Below are positions 19,183-26,960 of a stretch of DNA of 64,000 nucleotides, piece after piece (within the stretch, counting starts at the first letter, position 1; each line of letters starts with the position of its first letter). The notes under the pieces were generated by a model, which was not told where the DNA came from, did not search any database, and saw only the letters and a program-made list of their open reading frames with translations. Position numbers and translations under genes: made by a program. Origin of the DNA: Bowmanella sp. JS7-9 (GTDB taxonomy: Bacteria > Pseudomonadota > Gammaproteobacteria > Enterobacterales > Alteromonadaceae); contig NZ_JXSY01000011.1 of assembly GCF_004329715.1 (NCBI RefSeq), forward strand, positions 124,001-188,000, written 5' to 3'.

Positions 19183-19658
19183 GTCAATTACCGGACGCCG
19201 CCTTGCGCGTACACGTTGCGTTGCATCAGGCAGGTATCGATAGCCAGATTCAGCAACTCGACGCGTCTACCCGCAGCGCGCAGGAAGCGGCGGATGCGTT
19301 GGGGTGCCGGGTCGAACATATTGCCAAATCATTGATCTTCAAAGATGAAAATACGCAAAAGGCGGTGATGTTGGTGGTCAGTGGCAGTCATCAGGTGGAT
19401 ATCGGCTATATGGCAACGCGTTATCAGTTGAATCTGGTCAAGGCGGATGCTGACTTCGTGCGCAAAACAACAGGATTTGCCATCGGCGGTGTCGCGCCGT
19501 GCGCCCATTTGACACCAGTTGCGCTTTATTTGGATGAAACGCTACAGCAATATCCGCTTATCTGGGCCGCGGCAGGAACACCTCACTGTGTGATGCCACT
19601 TTCTCCTGCGCAGTTAGCCAGCCTGACGGGTGGGCAATGGATTTCTGTCTGTTCTTAG
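19179..19658 (+). CDS. YbaK/EbsC-type aminoacyl-tRNA deacylase
   Basis: 159 residues. YbaK-like proteins clear mischarged tRNAs in trans. Diagnostic segments are SAQEAADALGCRVEHIAKSL, the lysine in LIFKDE, GYMATRYQLNLVKADADFVRKTTGFAIGGVAPCAH and AAGTPHCVMPLSPAQLASLT. The GG-A-C motif (IGGVAPCAH) is complete. This is the PrdX/YeaK-like short form, whose tRNA specificity cannot be read from sequence. It overlaps the CPCC gene by four bases. Confidence 0.9.
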   Translation: MSQLPDAALRVHVALHQAGIDSQIQQLDASTRSAQEAADALGCRVEHIAKSLIFKDENTQKAVMLVVSGSHQVDIGYMATRYQLNLVKADADFVRKTTGFAIGGVAPCAHLTPVALYLDETLQQYPLIWAAAGTPHCVMPLSPAQLASLTGGQWISVCS

Positions 19659-19741
19659 GTGCGTTTGGGCGGGGTAGCGCTTGAGATTAGCGCCAAGTGC
19701 AGTAGAGTAATAACCATCATTACCGGGCCTTCGGGAATATT

Positions 19742-20113
19742 ATGCAGGCTTTGCAATACCAGATAGACGTCGATACCGAGCAGAATCTGCTACGCGCCAC
19801 TGTGCAGGGTTTATTGAACTCTCAGGACGTGATTGCTTTGTATCAGGTTTTTACCTTTATCGGTAACACCCATAAGATTACCCGTTTGTTACTGGATTTT
19901 TGCCAATCCGATTTGGCGTATTCATCGGCCAGCGTAGTAGACGTTTCTCACCGACTGGCTGACCTGATTAAAGACTTTAAAGTTGCAAGAGTGGTTAATA
20001 GTGAAGACTACCGTCAAACGATGATTGAGCAGGTATTCAGTCAGTTGGATGTGCAATTACGCAATTTTGAAGACCGCGACGCAGGTATAAGCTGGCTGTT
20101 GGATGAGAATTGA
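19742..20113 (+). CDS. SpoIIAA/STAS-like small protein
   Basis: 123 residues, alternating strands and helices with no membrane segment. The pattern (QIDVDTEQNLLRATVQGLL, HKITRLLLDF, then KVARVVNSEDYRQTMIEQVF) resembles the SpoIIAA-like group of STAS-related proteins, but the match is by overall pattern only. It shares one base with the start of the next gene (TGATG), so it is coupled to the 2-hydroxyacid dehydrogenase. Confidence 0.65.
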   Translation: MQALQYQIDVDTEQNLLRATVQGLLNSQDVIALYQVFTFIGNTHKITRLLLDFCQSDLAYSSASVVDVSHRLADLIKDFKVARVVNSEDYRQTMIEQVFSQLDVQLRNFEDRDAGISWLLDEN

Positions 20114-21027
20114 TGCTTGCCATCGCCCGACATGACAATCGCTATCAGCCCTGGTTAAACGCTCTCACCCCGCATATCCCCGCCGCAGCTGTGCCAGACA
20201 TTCAAAACCCTGATGAGGTTACTATGCTGCTGTGCTGGAAACCCGACGCCAATGTGTGCGCCCGGTTTCCTAATCTCAAAGCCATTTATAGCATGGGCGC
20301 TGGGGTCGATTTTTTGCTGCAAGATGAGACGATCCCTGACACGGTGGCAATCGGCAGGCTGGTGGAACCCACATTGGGACAAGCTATGTTTGAATACGCC
20401 CTGGCCACCACCTTGTATTTTACACGGGATCTGCATCATTACCGCCGGCAACAACAGCAGGCATTATGGCAACCACGCCGGCATAGTATGATGGCGAAAA
20501 CCTCGGTGGGGGTAATGGGCTTAGGTGAGGTCGGTCGTGTTATTGCAGAGGGTTTTTCAGGTAATGGTTTTAATGTAAGTGGGTGGTCACATACCAGAAA
20601 AGGCATACCAAATGTAAGCTGTTTTGGCGCAACCGAACTGGAGCACTTTTTACCGCGCTGTCAGGTGTTGATCAATTGCCTGCCACTCACCCCAGTTACT
20701 GAAGGTATCCTCGAACGCCAGTTGTTTGCACAGTTACCACAAGGCGCGGTATTGATTAATGTGGGGCGTGGACCGCATCTGGTTGAAGCGGATTTACTCA
20801 GTGCACTTGCCAGTGGGCAGTTATCTGCCGCTGCGCTGGATGTGTTTAGTCAGGAGCCATTACCGGCCGGCCATCCATTCTGGCAGCATCCGGATATCTT
20901 GATCACTCCGCACTGCGCCAGTCTGACCGATATCAACGCGGTGGCGGCGCAGATCATTGAAAACTATCATGCGCTGATGAACAACCAGCCGCTTAAGCAC
21001 CTGATTGATCGCCAGCGCGGCTATTAG
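20113..21027 (+). CDS. 2-hydroxyacid dehydrogenase, glyoxylate/hydroxypyruvate reductase A type
   Basis: 304 residues, similar to E. coli GhrA in length and layout. The NAD(P)-binding Rossmann motif is VGVMGLGEVGRVIAEGFSGNG (about 134-154). The catalytic residues are the Arg in INVGRGPHL, a Glu in LDVFSQEPLP and the His in ITPHCAS. It reduces 2-oxoacids such as glyoxylate or hydroxypyruvate. The ATG at 20113 overlaps the stop of the SpoIIAA-like gene (TGATG), which decides the start. Confidence 0.9.
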   Translation: MLAIARHDNRYQPWLNALTPHIPAAAVPDIQNPDEVTMLLCWKPDANVCARFPNLKAIYSMGAGVDFLLQDETIPDTVAIGRLVEPTLGQAMFEYALATTLYFTRDLHHYRRQQQQALWQPRRHSMMAKTSVGVMGLGEVGRVIAEGFSGNGFNVSGWSHTRKGIPNVSCFGATELEHFLPRCQVLINCLPLTPVTEGILERQLFAQLPQGAVLINVGRGPHLVEADLLSALASGQLSAAALDVFSQEPLPAGHPFWQHPDILITPHCASLTDINAVAAQIIENYHALMNNQPLKHLIDRQRGY

Positions 21028-21032
21028 CCTGT

Positions 21033-21728
21033 TCAGATAAACGCGTAGGCATCACCAAACAGATTGTCACTGAGCAGGCCTTTTTCACGGAAGGCTTCAC
21101 GGGCTACCCCAGCCATTTCAAAGCGCCCGGCCACATAAACACGATATGGCTCGAGACTGGTGAAATCCGCTTCGACGGCTTCGTGTACCCGTCCTGTGCG
21201 GCCTTGCCAATCTGCGTCGGCAAACTCCACCACGGGAATGATCCGCAGGTGTTTGTGGGTGGTTTGTAGTGCCAGCAGATTTTCCATATCGTACAAATCA
21301 GCGGCGTGACGTACGCCCCAGTACAGGAAAACCGGCTCTTTGCCATTGTGTTTCAACAAACCTTGTAACACCGAATGCACATAGGAATAGCCGGTGCCGC
21401 CAGCCAGCAAAATGCTTGGCATGGTTTTGTCAGTGCGCAAATGGGCGTTGCCATGAGGTCCGTCGATGCTGCAACCCTGATTGCTTTTGATCGCTTCCAG
21501 CACCGCCCACGCATAGGCGTTGTCCGGCGTTGCGCCAATGTGTAATTCCAGCGTGTCATCGTCGGGGGTATTGGCAATGGAGAACGGGCGACGGTCGTCG
21601 GCACCCATCACAACCCGCAGGTATTGGCCGTGCATAAACGGCATCGGCGTTTCTGGCCGCAGTACGACTTTCTGCACGGCGTCAGTTAAGGGTTCCAGGT
21701 GTTGCAGTTTACAGCGTATTTCAGTCAT
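21033..21728 (-). CDS. fre: NAD(P)H-flavin reductase
   Basis: 231 residues. Fre reduces free FMN/FAD and is often next to ubiD. The flavin site is DDRRPFSIANTP (RxxS-type motif), the NAD(P) binding site is ILLAGGTGYSYVHSVL, and the C-terminus has RVYVAGRFEMAGVAREAF. It lacks the [2Fe-2S] domain of the longer reductases. It follows ubiD by 12 bases on the same strand; reduced flavin may feed the UbiX/UbiD system. Confidence 0.92.
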   Translation of the reverse strand: MTEIRCKLQHLEPLTDAVQKVVLRPETPMPFMHGQYLRVVMGADDRRPFSIANTPDDDTLELHIGATPDNAYAWAVLEAIKSNQGCSIDGPHGNAHLRTDKTMPSILLAGGTGYSYVHSVLQGLLKHNGKEPVFLYWGVRHAADLYDMENLLALQTTHKHLRIIPVVEFADADWQGRTGRVHEAVEADFTSLEPYRVYVAGRFEMAGVAREAFREKGLLSDNLFGDAYAFI

Positions 21729-21739
21729 CTGAGTTATTT

Positions 21740-23215
21740 CTATTGGTTATCCAGCAAGCCGAGGTCGTCCCAGATTGCGTCAATTCGTTGTTTAATTTCG
21801 TCCGACATCACGATCGGCTCACCCCATTCGCGATCTGTTTCACCCGGCCATTTATTGGTGGCATCCATCCCCATTTTAGAGCCCAGGCCAGATACTGGTG
21901 AGGCGAAGTCCAGGTAGTCAATCGGGGTATTTTCTATCAGCGCAGTATCCCGTGCAGGATCCATCCGCGTGGTAATTGCCCAGATTACATCTTGCCAATC
22001 CCGGGCATTCACATCGTCATCGCATACAATCACAAACTTGGTATACATAAACTGACGCAGGAAAGACCACACGCCCATCATCACGCGCTTGGCATGACCT
22101 GGATACTGTTTCTTCATGGTCACCACGGCGAGGCGATAGGAGCAGCCTTCCGGTGGCAGATAAAAATCCACGATTTCCGGGAATTGCTTCTGCAAAATCG
22201 GTACAAACACTTCATTCAGGGCCACACCCAGAATGGCAGGTTCATCCGGTGGCCGGCCAGTATAGGTGCTGTGGTAAATAGGCTGTTTACGATGGGTAAT
22301 GTGGGTCACGGTAAATACCGGGAAATTATCCACTTCGTTGTAATAACCGGTGTGATCGCCGTACGGCCCTTCTGGCGCAGATTCGTCCTGAGCGATATAC
22401 CCTTCCAACACGATTTCAGCGCTGGCAGGGACTTGTAAGTCATTGCTCACACACTGTACAACCTCTGTTTTATCGCCACGCAATAAGCCCGCGAAGGCAT
22501 ATTCGGATAATGTATCCGGAACGGGGGTAACCGCACCTAAGATAGTGGCTGGATCAGCGCCTAAGGCAACTGCGACAGGATAAGGTTGACCCGGATGTTG
22601 CTGGCACCACTCACGAAAATCCAGTGCGCCACCGCGGTGGGATAACCAGCGCATAATCAGTCTGTTCTTACCTAACAATTGCTGACGGTAAATCCCCAAA
22701 TTCTGACGTGCTTTGTTAGGGCCGCGGGTAACCGTCAGACCCCAGGTAATCAGTGGTGCCACATCGCCTGGCCAGCAGGTTTGAATCGGCAATTGAGTCA
22801 GATCCACGTCGTCACCGCTTAACACCACTTCCTGACACGCGGCCTTTTTGACTACTTTCGGCGACATGTTGAGTACCTGTTTAAATACCGGCAGCTTTTC
22901 CCAGGCGTCTTTAAAGCCTTTTGGTGGCTCGGGTTCTTTCAACATCGCCAGCAGCTTACCCACTTCTCGCAGCGCTTCGACGGATTCCTGACCCATGCCC
23001 AACGCGACCCGTTCCGGCGTGCCGAATAAATTCGCCAGCACGGGCATGCTATGCCCTTTGGGATTCTCAAATAAAATTGCCGGGCCGCCGGCGCGCAAGG
23101 TGCGGTCAGAGATCTCGGTCATTTCCAGCACGGGATCGATTTCCTGCGTCACACGTTTCAGCAGGCCGCGTTTTTCTAACTGGCTAATAAAGTCGCGTAA
23201 GTCGTTGTATTTCAT
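21740..23215 (-). CDS. ubiD: 4-hydroxy-3-polyprenylbenzoate decarboxylase UbiD
   Basis: 491 residues, full length. UbiD decarboxylates the ring precursor of ubiquinone using prenylated FMN made by UbiX. Landmarks are the start [41 protein letters not shown] and the glutamate-rich catalytic region [25 protein letters not shown]. The C-terminus ([18 protein letters not shown]) is also typical. It heads a short operon with fre. Confidence 0.96.
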   Translation of the reverse strand: MKYNDLRDFISQLEKRGLLKRVTQEIDPVLEMTEISDRTLRAGGPAILFENPKGHSMPVLANLFGTPERVALGMGQESVEALREVGKLLAMLKEPEPPKGFKDAWEKLPVFKQVLNMSPKVVKKAACQEVVLSGDDVDLTQLPIQTCWPGDVAPLITWGLTVTRGPNKARQNLGIYRQQLLGKNRLIMRWLSHRGGALDFREWCQQHPGQPYPVAVALGADPATILGAVTPVPDTLSEYAFAGLLRGDKTEVVQCVSNDLQVPASAEIVLEGYIAQDESAPEGPYGDHTGYYNEVDNFPVFTVTHITHRKQPIYHSTYTGRPPDEPAILGVALNEVFVPILQKQFPEIVDFYLPPEGCSYRLAVVTMKKQYPGHAKRVMMGVWSFLRQFMYTKFVIVCDDDVNARDWQDVIWAITTRMDPARDTALIENTPIDYLDFASPVSGLGSKMGMDATNKWPGETDREWGEPIVMSDEIKQRIDAIWDDLGLLDNQ

Positions 23216-23321
23216 TGTTACCCATTGGTCGTGTCGTTGGGTTGCCCGGCGCAGGATATTCGCAGCGGGATAAACTGCCGCTAGTATACCTGTGACGCCC
23301 TGTTGATTCGAGGAAAGCTTG

Positions 23322-23807
23322 ATGAAGCCATTGAGTAAGCTGCTGATAACCGGCCTGTTTTGTATATCGTCGGGTTCCTATGCCTGTGACGGTAATGCCC
23401 ACGAGTTCGACTTTTGGTTAGGCAACTGGCAGGTGTTGGCCGGTGGGAAGGTGGTTGGCACCAATCGCATTGAGGCTGACCTGACGCATTGTGTGATCAA
23501 AGAAAGTTACGCCACCCCCACCGGATTCAAAGGATTGAGTGTGAACAGTTACGATGCGTCGCGTCAGGTATGGCATCAAACCTGGATTGATAATGCCGGT
23601 ACGCTGTTGTTGCTGGAGGGTAAACTGGTTAACGGAGACATGGTGTTACAGGGCAGTGGCACCGACCAACAAGGCAATGCTGTTACCCACAAAATAAGAT
23701 GGACGCCTAATCCGGATGGCAGCGTGCGCCAGCACTGGCAAAGTCGCCTGGCGGAACTAGGTGAGTGGCAGACGGTGTTTGATGGCCATTATGTGCCAAT
23801 GCATTGA
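23322..23807 (+). CDS. DUF1579-like secreted protein
   Basis: 161 residues with a signal peptide ([18 protein letters not shown]). The mature part starts [28 protein letters not shown], which is typical of small beta-barrel proteins of the DUF1579 type (FDFWLGxW motif), and continues with [21 protein letters not shown]. Ligand and role are unknown. The start at 23322 has AGGAAA five bases upstream. It diverges from ubiD. Confidence 0.8.
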   Translation: MKPLSKLLITGLFCISSGSYACDGNAHEFDFWLGNWQVLAGGKVVGTNRIEADLTHCVIKESYATPTGFKGLSVNSYDASRQVWHQTWIDNAGTLLLLEGKLVNGDMVLQGSGTDQQGNAVTHKIRWTPNPDGSVRQHWQSRLAELGEWQTVFDGHYVPMH

Positions 23808-23984
23808 ATTACAGGAAAAATTCTAAAATTATCAATTGTCTAATTTAGCCGGGTAGGCGTATTCTGACAGTCGTATCAGTGAAAACCCTATGGTTTGTTA
23901 ACCGGTATTTTCTGCCCTCAGCAAGCCTGATTAACTGGTCTACACTGATTGTCGGATACCTATCCTAACCAGAAGGAACGCACC

Positions 23985-24221
23985 ATGCAGTTACCTCAAC
24001 ACGTTGCCGACGAGCTCGGATTGTTACTGACTTTTCCTACCGATAGCCGTTTACAGGGCTTAAAAGTTCACCATGATGCCGATCCCGCGATGCTAGCGGC
24101 CTGTCAGCGCTTGTTTGATAAGGGCATAATAGACAAACCCGATGGTGGATACCTGACTGATCTGGGGCTGGACCTCAGTCATCATGCTCACCTTATTTTC
24201 AATGCGTTAAAGGAGCAGTAA
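23985..24221 (+). CDS. TIGR02647 family small protein
   Basis: 78 residues. It matches the gammaproteobacterial TIGR02647 family in the diagnostic run LKVHHDADPAMLAACQRLFD followed by KGIIDKPDGGYLTDLG. Function is not established. The start at 23985 is set by an AAGGA box ahead of it. The next gene follows after two bases and the two are probably co-transcribed. Confidence 0.85.
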   Translation: MQLPQHVADELGLLLTFPTDSRLQGLKVHHDADPAMLAACQRLFDKGIIDKPDGGYLTDLGLDLSHHAHLIFNALKEQ

Positions 24222-24223
24222 TT

Positions 24224-24565
24224 ATGAACGCAGATGAAATTCAGAAAGTGCTGGCGATGAACGCCGACAAACGTGCCGAATATCATCACCAGTCTGTCAC
24301 CGCCAATCGCGAAGTGTGGACCCTCATCGACGATGACGGTGCGGTATTGTTGGTGGATGAGGAACTGGACTGTGTGCCGGTGTGGCCGGCAGAAGTGTTT
24401 GTCAAAGAGTGGATTAACGAAGATTGGGCGCACTGCCGTCCGCATAAAATTTCGTTACAGGACTGGCAGCAAAAATGGTTACCCGGTTTGGCAGATGATG
24501 ATTTGGACATCATCGTGTTTCCACTGCAACACGATGGTGGCGTCGTCGAATCCCCTCTAGCCTGA
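24224..24565 (+). CDS. DUF2750 family protein
   Basis: 113 residues, acidic. Features of the family are ANREVWTLIDDDGAVLL, then VPVWPAEVFVKEWI and WLPGLADDDLDIIVFPLQHD. Function is unknown. It is the second gene of a pair with the TIGR02647 protein and is closed by a strong terminator at 24584. Confidence 0.85.
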   Translation: MNADEIQKVLAMNADKRAEYHHQSVTANREVWTLIDDDGAVLLVDEELDCVPVWPAEVFVKEWINEDWAHCRPHKISLQDWQQKWLPGLADDDLDIIVFPLQHDGGVVESPLA

Positions 24566-24583
24566 TTACTTAATTTGAATAAA

Positions 24584-24607
24584 AACGCGCCAGATGGCGC
24601 GTTTTTT
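24584..24607 (+). terminator. Terminator after the DUF2750 gene
   Basis: AACGCGCCA, loop GA, TGGCGCGTT followed by six T in total: a compact rho-independent terminator. Confidence 0.9.
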
Positions 24608-24663
24608 ATTACTCGCGAAAGACTCAATACAAAATAATTTATACTCTCTACTTGCCAAAACTG

Positions 24664-24716
24664 TAACCCTAGGGTATCAATAGTAACCTAAGGGTTTCAT
24701 TTGTAACCCTTAGGTT
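24664..24716. promoter_or_regulatory. Three operator repeats with 20-bp phasing
   Basis: TAACCCTAGGGTA (24664), TAACCTAAGGGTT (24684) and TAACCCTTAGGTT (24704) start exactly 20 bases apart. Each is a near palindrome; the first contains the perfect palindrome ACCCTAGGGT, and sites 2 and 3 are reverse complements of each other over AACC-AGGGTT. They lie 38 bases before the membrane-protein gene and are most likely the binding sites of the XRE regulator encoded behind it. Confidence 0.72.
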
Positions 24717-24753
24717 CAATATTTAACAATCGTTTTGACGTAAGGGAAAATTG

Positions 24754-25203
24754 ATGAGCAAGGTAGATGCAGAAGTTGATTATTTAAAAAGTACCGGGCG
24801 CTTGAGTGTCACTCTCGGTTCATTTATTGCGCTTTATCGTTTGGATAAGTCCTCGGTGCTCCCGGATAACGCATGGTTTACCGCTTTGGGAATTGGTCTG
24901 TTGATGTATCTCATTTATGAAGTGGTGAAAAATCTTAAGCTTGTCGGGAAAATAAAAGCGAAAGCATTTTGGTTAGGTACCTTTGAAGATGAGTTTTCCC
25001 AACATGTCTATGATCTGGCGAACAGGGTGGGCCTGGGTATTCTTGGCTTTGTGATATTAGCATTTGCAATGTTGGATGATCTTTCATGGCTAATACCTCA
25101 GGGTATGAGCATCGCCGAATTCTGCCAAACATTGGCAGCGATCTGGTTCCTGAGTATGGGCATTACGATCGTAAAAGGAATGAGAGATACCGATGAAGAT
25201 TAA
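24754..25203 (+). CDS. Small membrane protein paired with an XRE regulator
   Basis: 149 residues. Four hydrophobic segments are visible, at about 15-35, 45-63, 88-110 and 122-138, so it is an inner-membrane protein. It has the layout of DUF2178-like proteins that sit next to a tiny XRE repressor, but I cannot confirm the family. The start at 24754 has AAGGGA six bases upstream. The regulator follows after 43 bases, and three operator repeats precede the gene. Confidence 0.75.
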   Translation: MSKVDAEVDYLKSTGRLSVTLGSFIALYRLDKSSVLPDNAWFTALGIGLLMYLIYEVVKNLKLVGKIKAKAFWLGTFEDEFSQHVYDLANRVGLGILGFVILAFAMLDDLSWLIPQGMSIAEFCQTLAAIWFLSMGITIVKGMRDTDED

Positions 25204-25246
25204 TCAATCTTATGCGCCATTATGGAAAAGGTTGGGGTAATTCGCG

Positions 25247-25459
25247 ATGCACGACGAATTAGATAATCACATTCATAAACTGCGGCTGGAACACAAGGTT
25301 TCCCAGCAGGAACTGGCCGATGCGATTGGCGTTTCACGCAAAACCATCAGCACCGTAGAGACCGGACGCTTTACGCCCTCGGTGGTGATCGCGTTAAAAA
25401 TTGCGCAATTTTTTAACCTACCGGTAGATGCGGTTTTTTCTCTTAAACAGCAGGCTTAG
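25247..25459 (+). CDS. XRE-family small transcriptional regulator
   Basis: 70 residues, essentially one Cro/CI-type helix-turn-helix: LRLEHKVSQQELADAIGVSR then KTISTVETGRFTPSVVIALKIAQFFNLPVDAVF. Regulators of this tiny type usually control the adjacent membrane-protein gene and themselves. It has no effector domain, so the neighbouring membrane protein may be the sensor or the regulated product. The stop codon lies inside the loop of a perfect hairpin. Confidence 0.9.
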   Translation: MHDELDNHIHKLRLEHKVSQQELADAIGVSRKTISTVETGRFTPSVVIALKIAQFFNLPVDAVFSLKQQA

Positions 25460-25470
25460 GCCTGCTGTTT
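25445..25470 (+). terminator. Hairpin over the XRE stop codon
   Basis: AAACAGCAGGC, loop TTAG, GCCTGCTGTTT: a perfect 11-bp stem whose loop contains the TAG stop. The T run is short (TTT), so it acts as a modest terminator or RNA-stability element. Confidence 0.65.
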
Positions 25471-25567
25471 GTAAAATATCTCAATTATTTTAATAAAAAC
25501 ATCATGTTACAAATTATGCATAGGACTTCTATGCATCTCTCCAAATTTTTCCTTGTTTAAAAATTTT

Positions 25568-25607
25568 TACCTAGCTAATCTAGGTTTATACCTAATAGTG
25601 CAAGGTA
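25568..25607. promoter_or_regulatory. Tandem PadR-type operators
   Basis: Two copies of TACCT-N9-AGGTW: 25568-25586 and 25589-25607, starting 21 bases apart, directly before the PadR gene. The first also reads ACCTAG-CTAAT-CTAGGT. PadR-family proteins autoregulate through such short inverted repeats; the assignment here is by position and symmetry. Confidence 0.68.
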
Positions 25608-25610
25608 ATT

Positions 25611-25937
25611 ATGATCTCAAAAGAACTCAATGCGGCCATCAGCAATATGTTAGTGCTGGCAGTTTTACGCAAAGGGCCAAGTTACGGCTATGACATTCAA
25701 CGTCGGATAAAAATGCAGTCTGATGGCATCCTGGATTGGACCGAAGGCATGTTATATCCGGTGCTGCATCGTCTGGAGAAAAATGGTTTTGTGGAAGCTC
25801 GCTGGGGCGAAGCTGAGACCGGACGTAAGCGCAAGTACTATCACCTGTTGCCGGCCGGTGAACAACATCTGGGTGAGGCAATCGATGCCTGGTACACAGT
25901 ATCGGACGTGCTAATTAACCTGACAGAAGGGGAATAA
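25611..25937 (+). CDS. PadR-family transcriptional regulator
   Basis: 108 residues, the short PadR-s2 form: a winged helix with LRKGPSYGYDIQRRI, EGMLYPVLHRLEKNGFVEARW and RKRKYYHLLPAGEQHL. It pairs with the membrane protein one base downstream, a common arrangement in which the PadR repressor controls a HAAS-type partner. The AAGGT box lies at about five bases from the ATG. Two tandem operators precede it. Confidence 0.92.
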   Translation: MISKELNAAISNMLVLAVLRKGPSYGYDIQRRIKMQSDGILDWTEGMLYPVLHRLEKNGFVEARWGEAETGRKRKYYHLLPAGEQHLGEAIDAWYTVSDVLINLTEGE

Positions 25938-25938
25938 A

Positions 25939-26397
25939 ATGAACGACTTTAATCTGCAACAGGCAGTTGAGGCATGGGTTAGCCTGCTCAAACGGGAGCA
26001 CATGGTTGACGAGGCGCATATTGATGAGTTACAGGATCATCTGATGTGTGAAATTGAGAGCAGAATTGCAGAAGGGTTATCGGCTAAATCGGCATTTACC
26101 TGTGCGGTAGATTCGATACGACAGCACCCACTGTTAAGGGATAATGAGAAAGTAAAAAATCGCCTGTTTAATAAACTAATTGAATTGGAGTGTGGTAAAC
26201 AACAAACACCTGATAATTATAAACGCGCCAAAGTAATTGTGACCCAATCTATTTTATGGGCGGCAGCAATGTTAGCGAGCGCGATATTAGTGGGGGATCA
26301 TCCAAATTCGAAATATCTGACCATTTTTGTCTACGTACCGCTGGCCTTGATGAGCATATTTAGTCTTAACAGCAAGCGTGAAATCGTCATTAAGTGA
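25939..26397 (+). CDS. PadR-partner membrane protein (HAAS/permease-prefix-like)
   Basis: 152 residues. The N-terminal half is a soluble helical region (VEAWVSLLKREHMVDEAHIDELQDHLMCEIESRIAEGLS) like the HAAS or permease-prefix domains found beside PadR regulators. Two hydrophobic helices follow at about 98-115 and 122-140. It starts two bases after the PadR stop. Role unknown; probably the regulated output of the PadR switch. Confidence 0.75.
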   Translation: MNDFNLQQAVEAWVSLLKREHMVDEAHIDELQDHLMCEIESRIAEGLSAKSAFTCAVDSIRQHPLLRDNEKVKNRLFNKLIELECGKQQTPDNYKRAKVIVTQSILWAAAMLASAILVGDHPNSKYLTIFVYVPLALMSIFSLNSKREIVIK

Positions 26398-26466
26398 GCA
26401 TTCACTTTGCTTTTAGGAATTATTTTGATTGACTTATTTTTGACCTGTACTTTATGCATTAACAAG

Positions 26467-26484
26467 TGTTAGCGAACGCTAACA
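26467..26484. promoter_or_regulatory. Perfect 8-bp inverted repeat before a secreted-protein gene
   Basis: TGTTAGCG-AA-CGCTAACA, two perfect half sites around AA, 49 bases upstream of the start at 26533. It looks like a dimeric regulator's operator. The GCG...CGC half-site edges recall LacI-family sites, but the two-base spacer is unusual for them, and no regulator gene is adjacent. Confidence 0.5.
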
Positions 26485-26532
26485 TTCGTTGCTTGATAGC
26501 GTGCAGGTAAAGAGAAAGCACAAGGAAACAGT

Positions 26533-26898
26533 ATGATAAAGTTTAATAGAATTATATTTACGCTTTTCACATTATGTAGTGCGCTAGTGGCTAATGCAGA
26601 GGATTTTAAAAAATCCGCTATAGGATTGGGGAATTTTAACTGTGCAAAAGTCAGCGAACATTTACAGGCGGAAGATAACAAAAGTATGTTGTTTAATGCC
26701 TGGATGGCTGGCTATTTCAGTGGCAAAAATGTGTATTTTCTGGATGGTAAAAGCCCAGCGTCTGCAACTGAATACGAAGAGGTTTTACTCCCACACTTGC
26801 AACGATTTTGTGCAGACGATCCAGACGCATCACTAATTAAAGCGATGGAAAGCTATTTAATGTTTAAGGTTAGTAAGCAGGAAGTCATCGTTGGTTAA
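26533..26898 (+). CDS. Small secreted protein, HdeA/Rap1a-like
   Basis: 121 residues with a signal peptide (IIFTLFTLCSALVANA). The mature part has two cysteines (FNCAKVSEH and LQRFCADDPDASLIKAMESYL) and a WMAGYFSGKN segment, a pattern seen in small periplasmic helical proteins of the HdeA and Rap1a/Tai type. The family is not certain, and no effector gene is nearby to support an immunity role. Confidence 0.6.
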   Translation: MIKFNRIIFTLFTLCSALVANAEDFKKSAIGLGNFNCAKVSEHLQAEDNKSMLFNAWMAGYFSGKNVYFLDGKSPASATEYEEVLLPHLQRFCADDPDASLIKAMESYLMFKVSKQEVIVG

Positions 26899-26911
26899 AC
26901 GTTGGGACGTT

Positions 26912-26945
26912 AGCCGACATTAAAAAGCCGGGAGATTCCCGGCTT
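26912..26945 (+). repeat. 34-bp terminator repeat, copy 1
   Basis: A 34-base sequence starting AGCCGACATTAAAAAGCCGG occurs here and identically at 27798-27831. Its second half is a hairpin (AAGCCGGGA, GA-type loop, TCCCGGCTT). The two copies flank the PEP-CTERM gene in the same orientation, 886 bases apart. Confidence 0.85.
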
Positions 26946-26960
26946 CGTAATAATGACTAT

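Noticed and set aside
24664-24716. CRISPR-like short repeats
   Set aside because: The three units are 13-bp near palindromes with seven-base gaps, far too short for repeat-spacer units; they fit operators.
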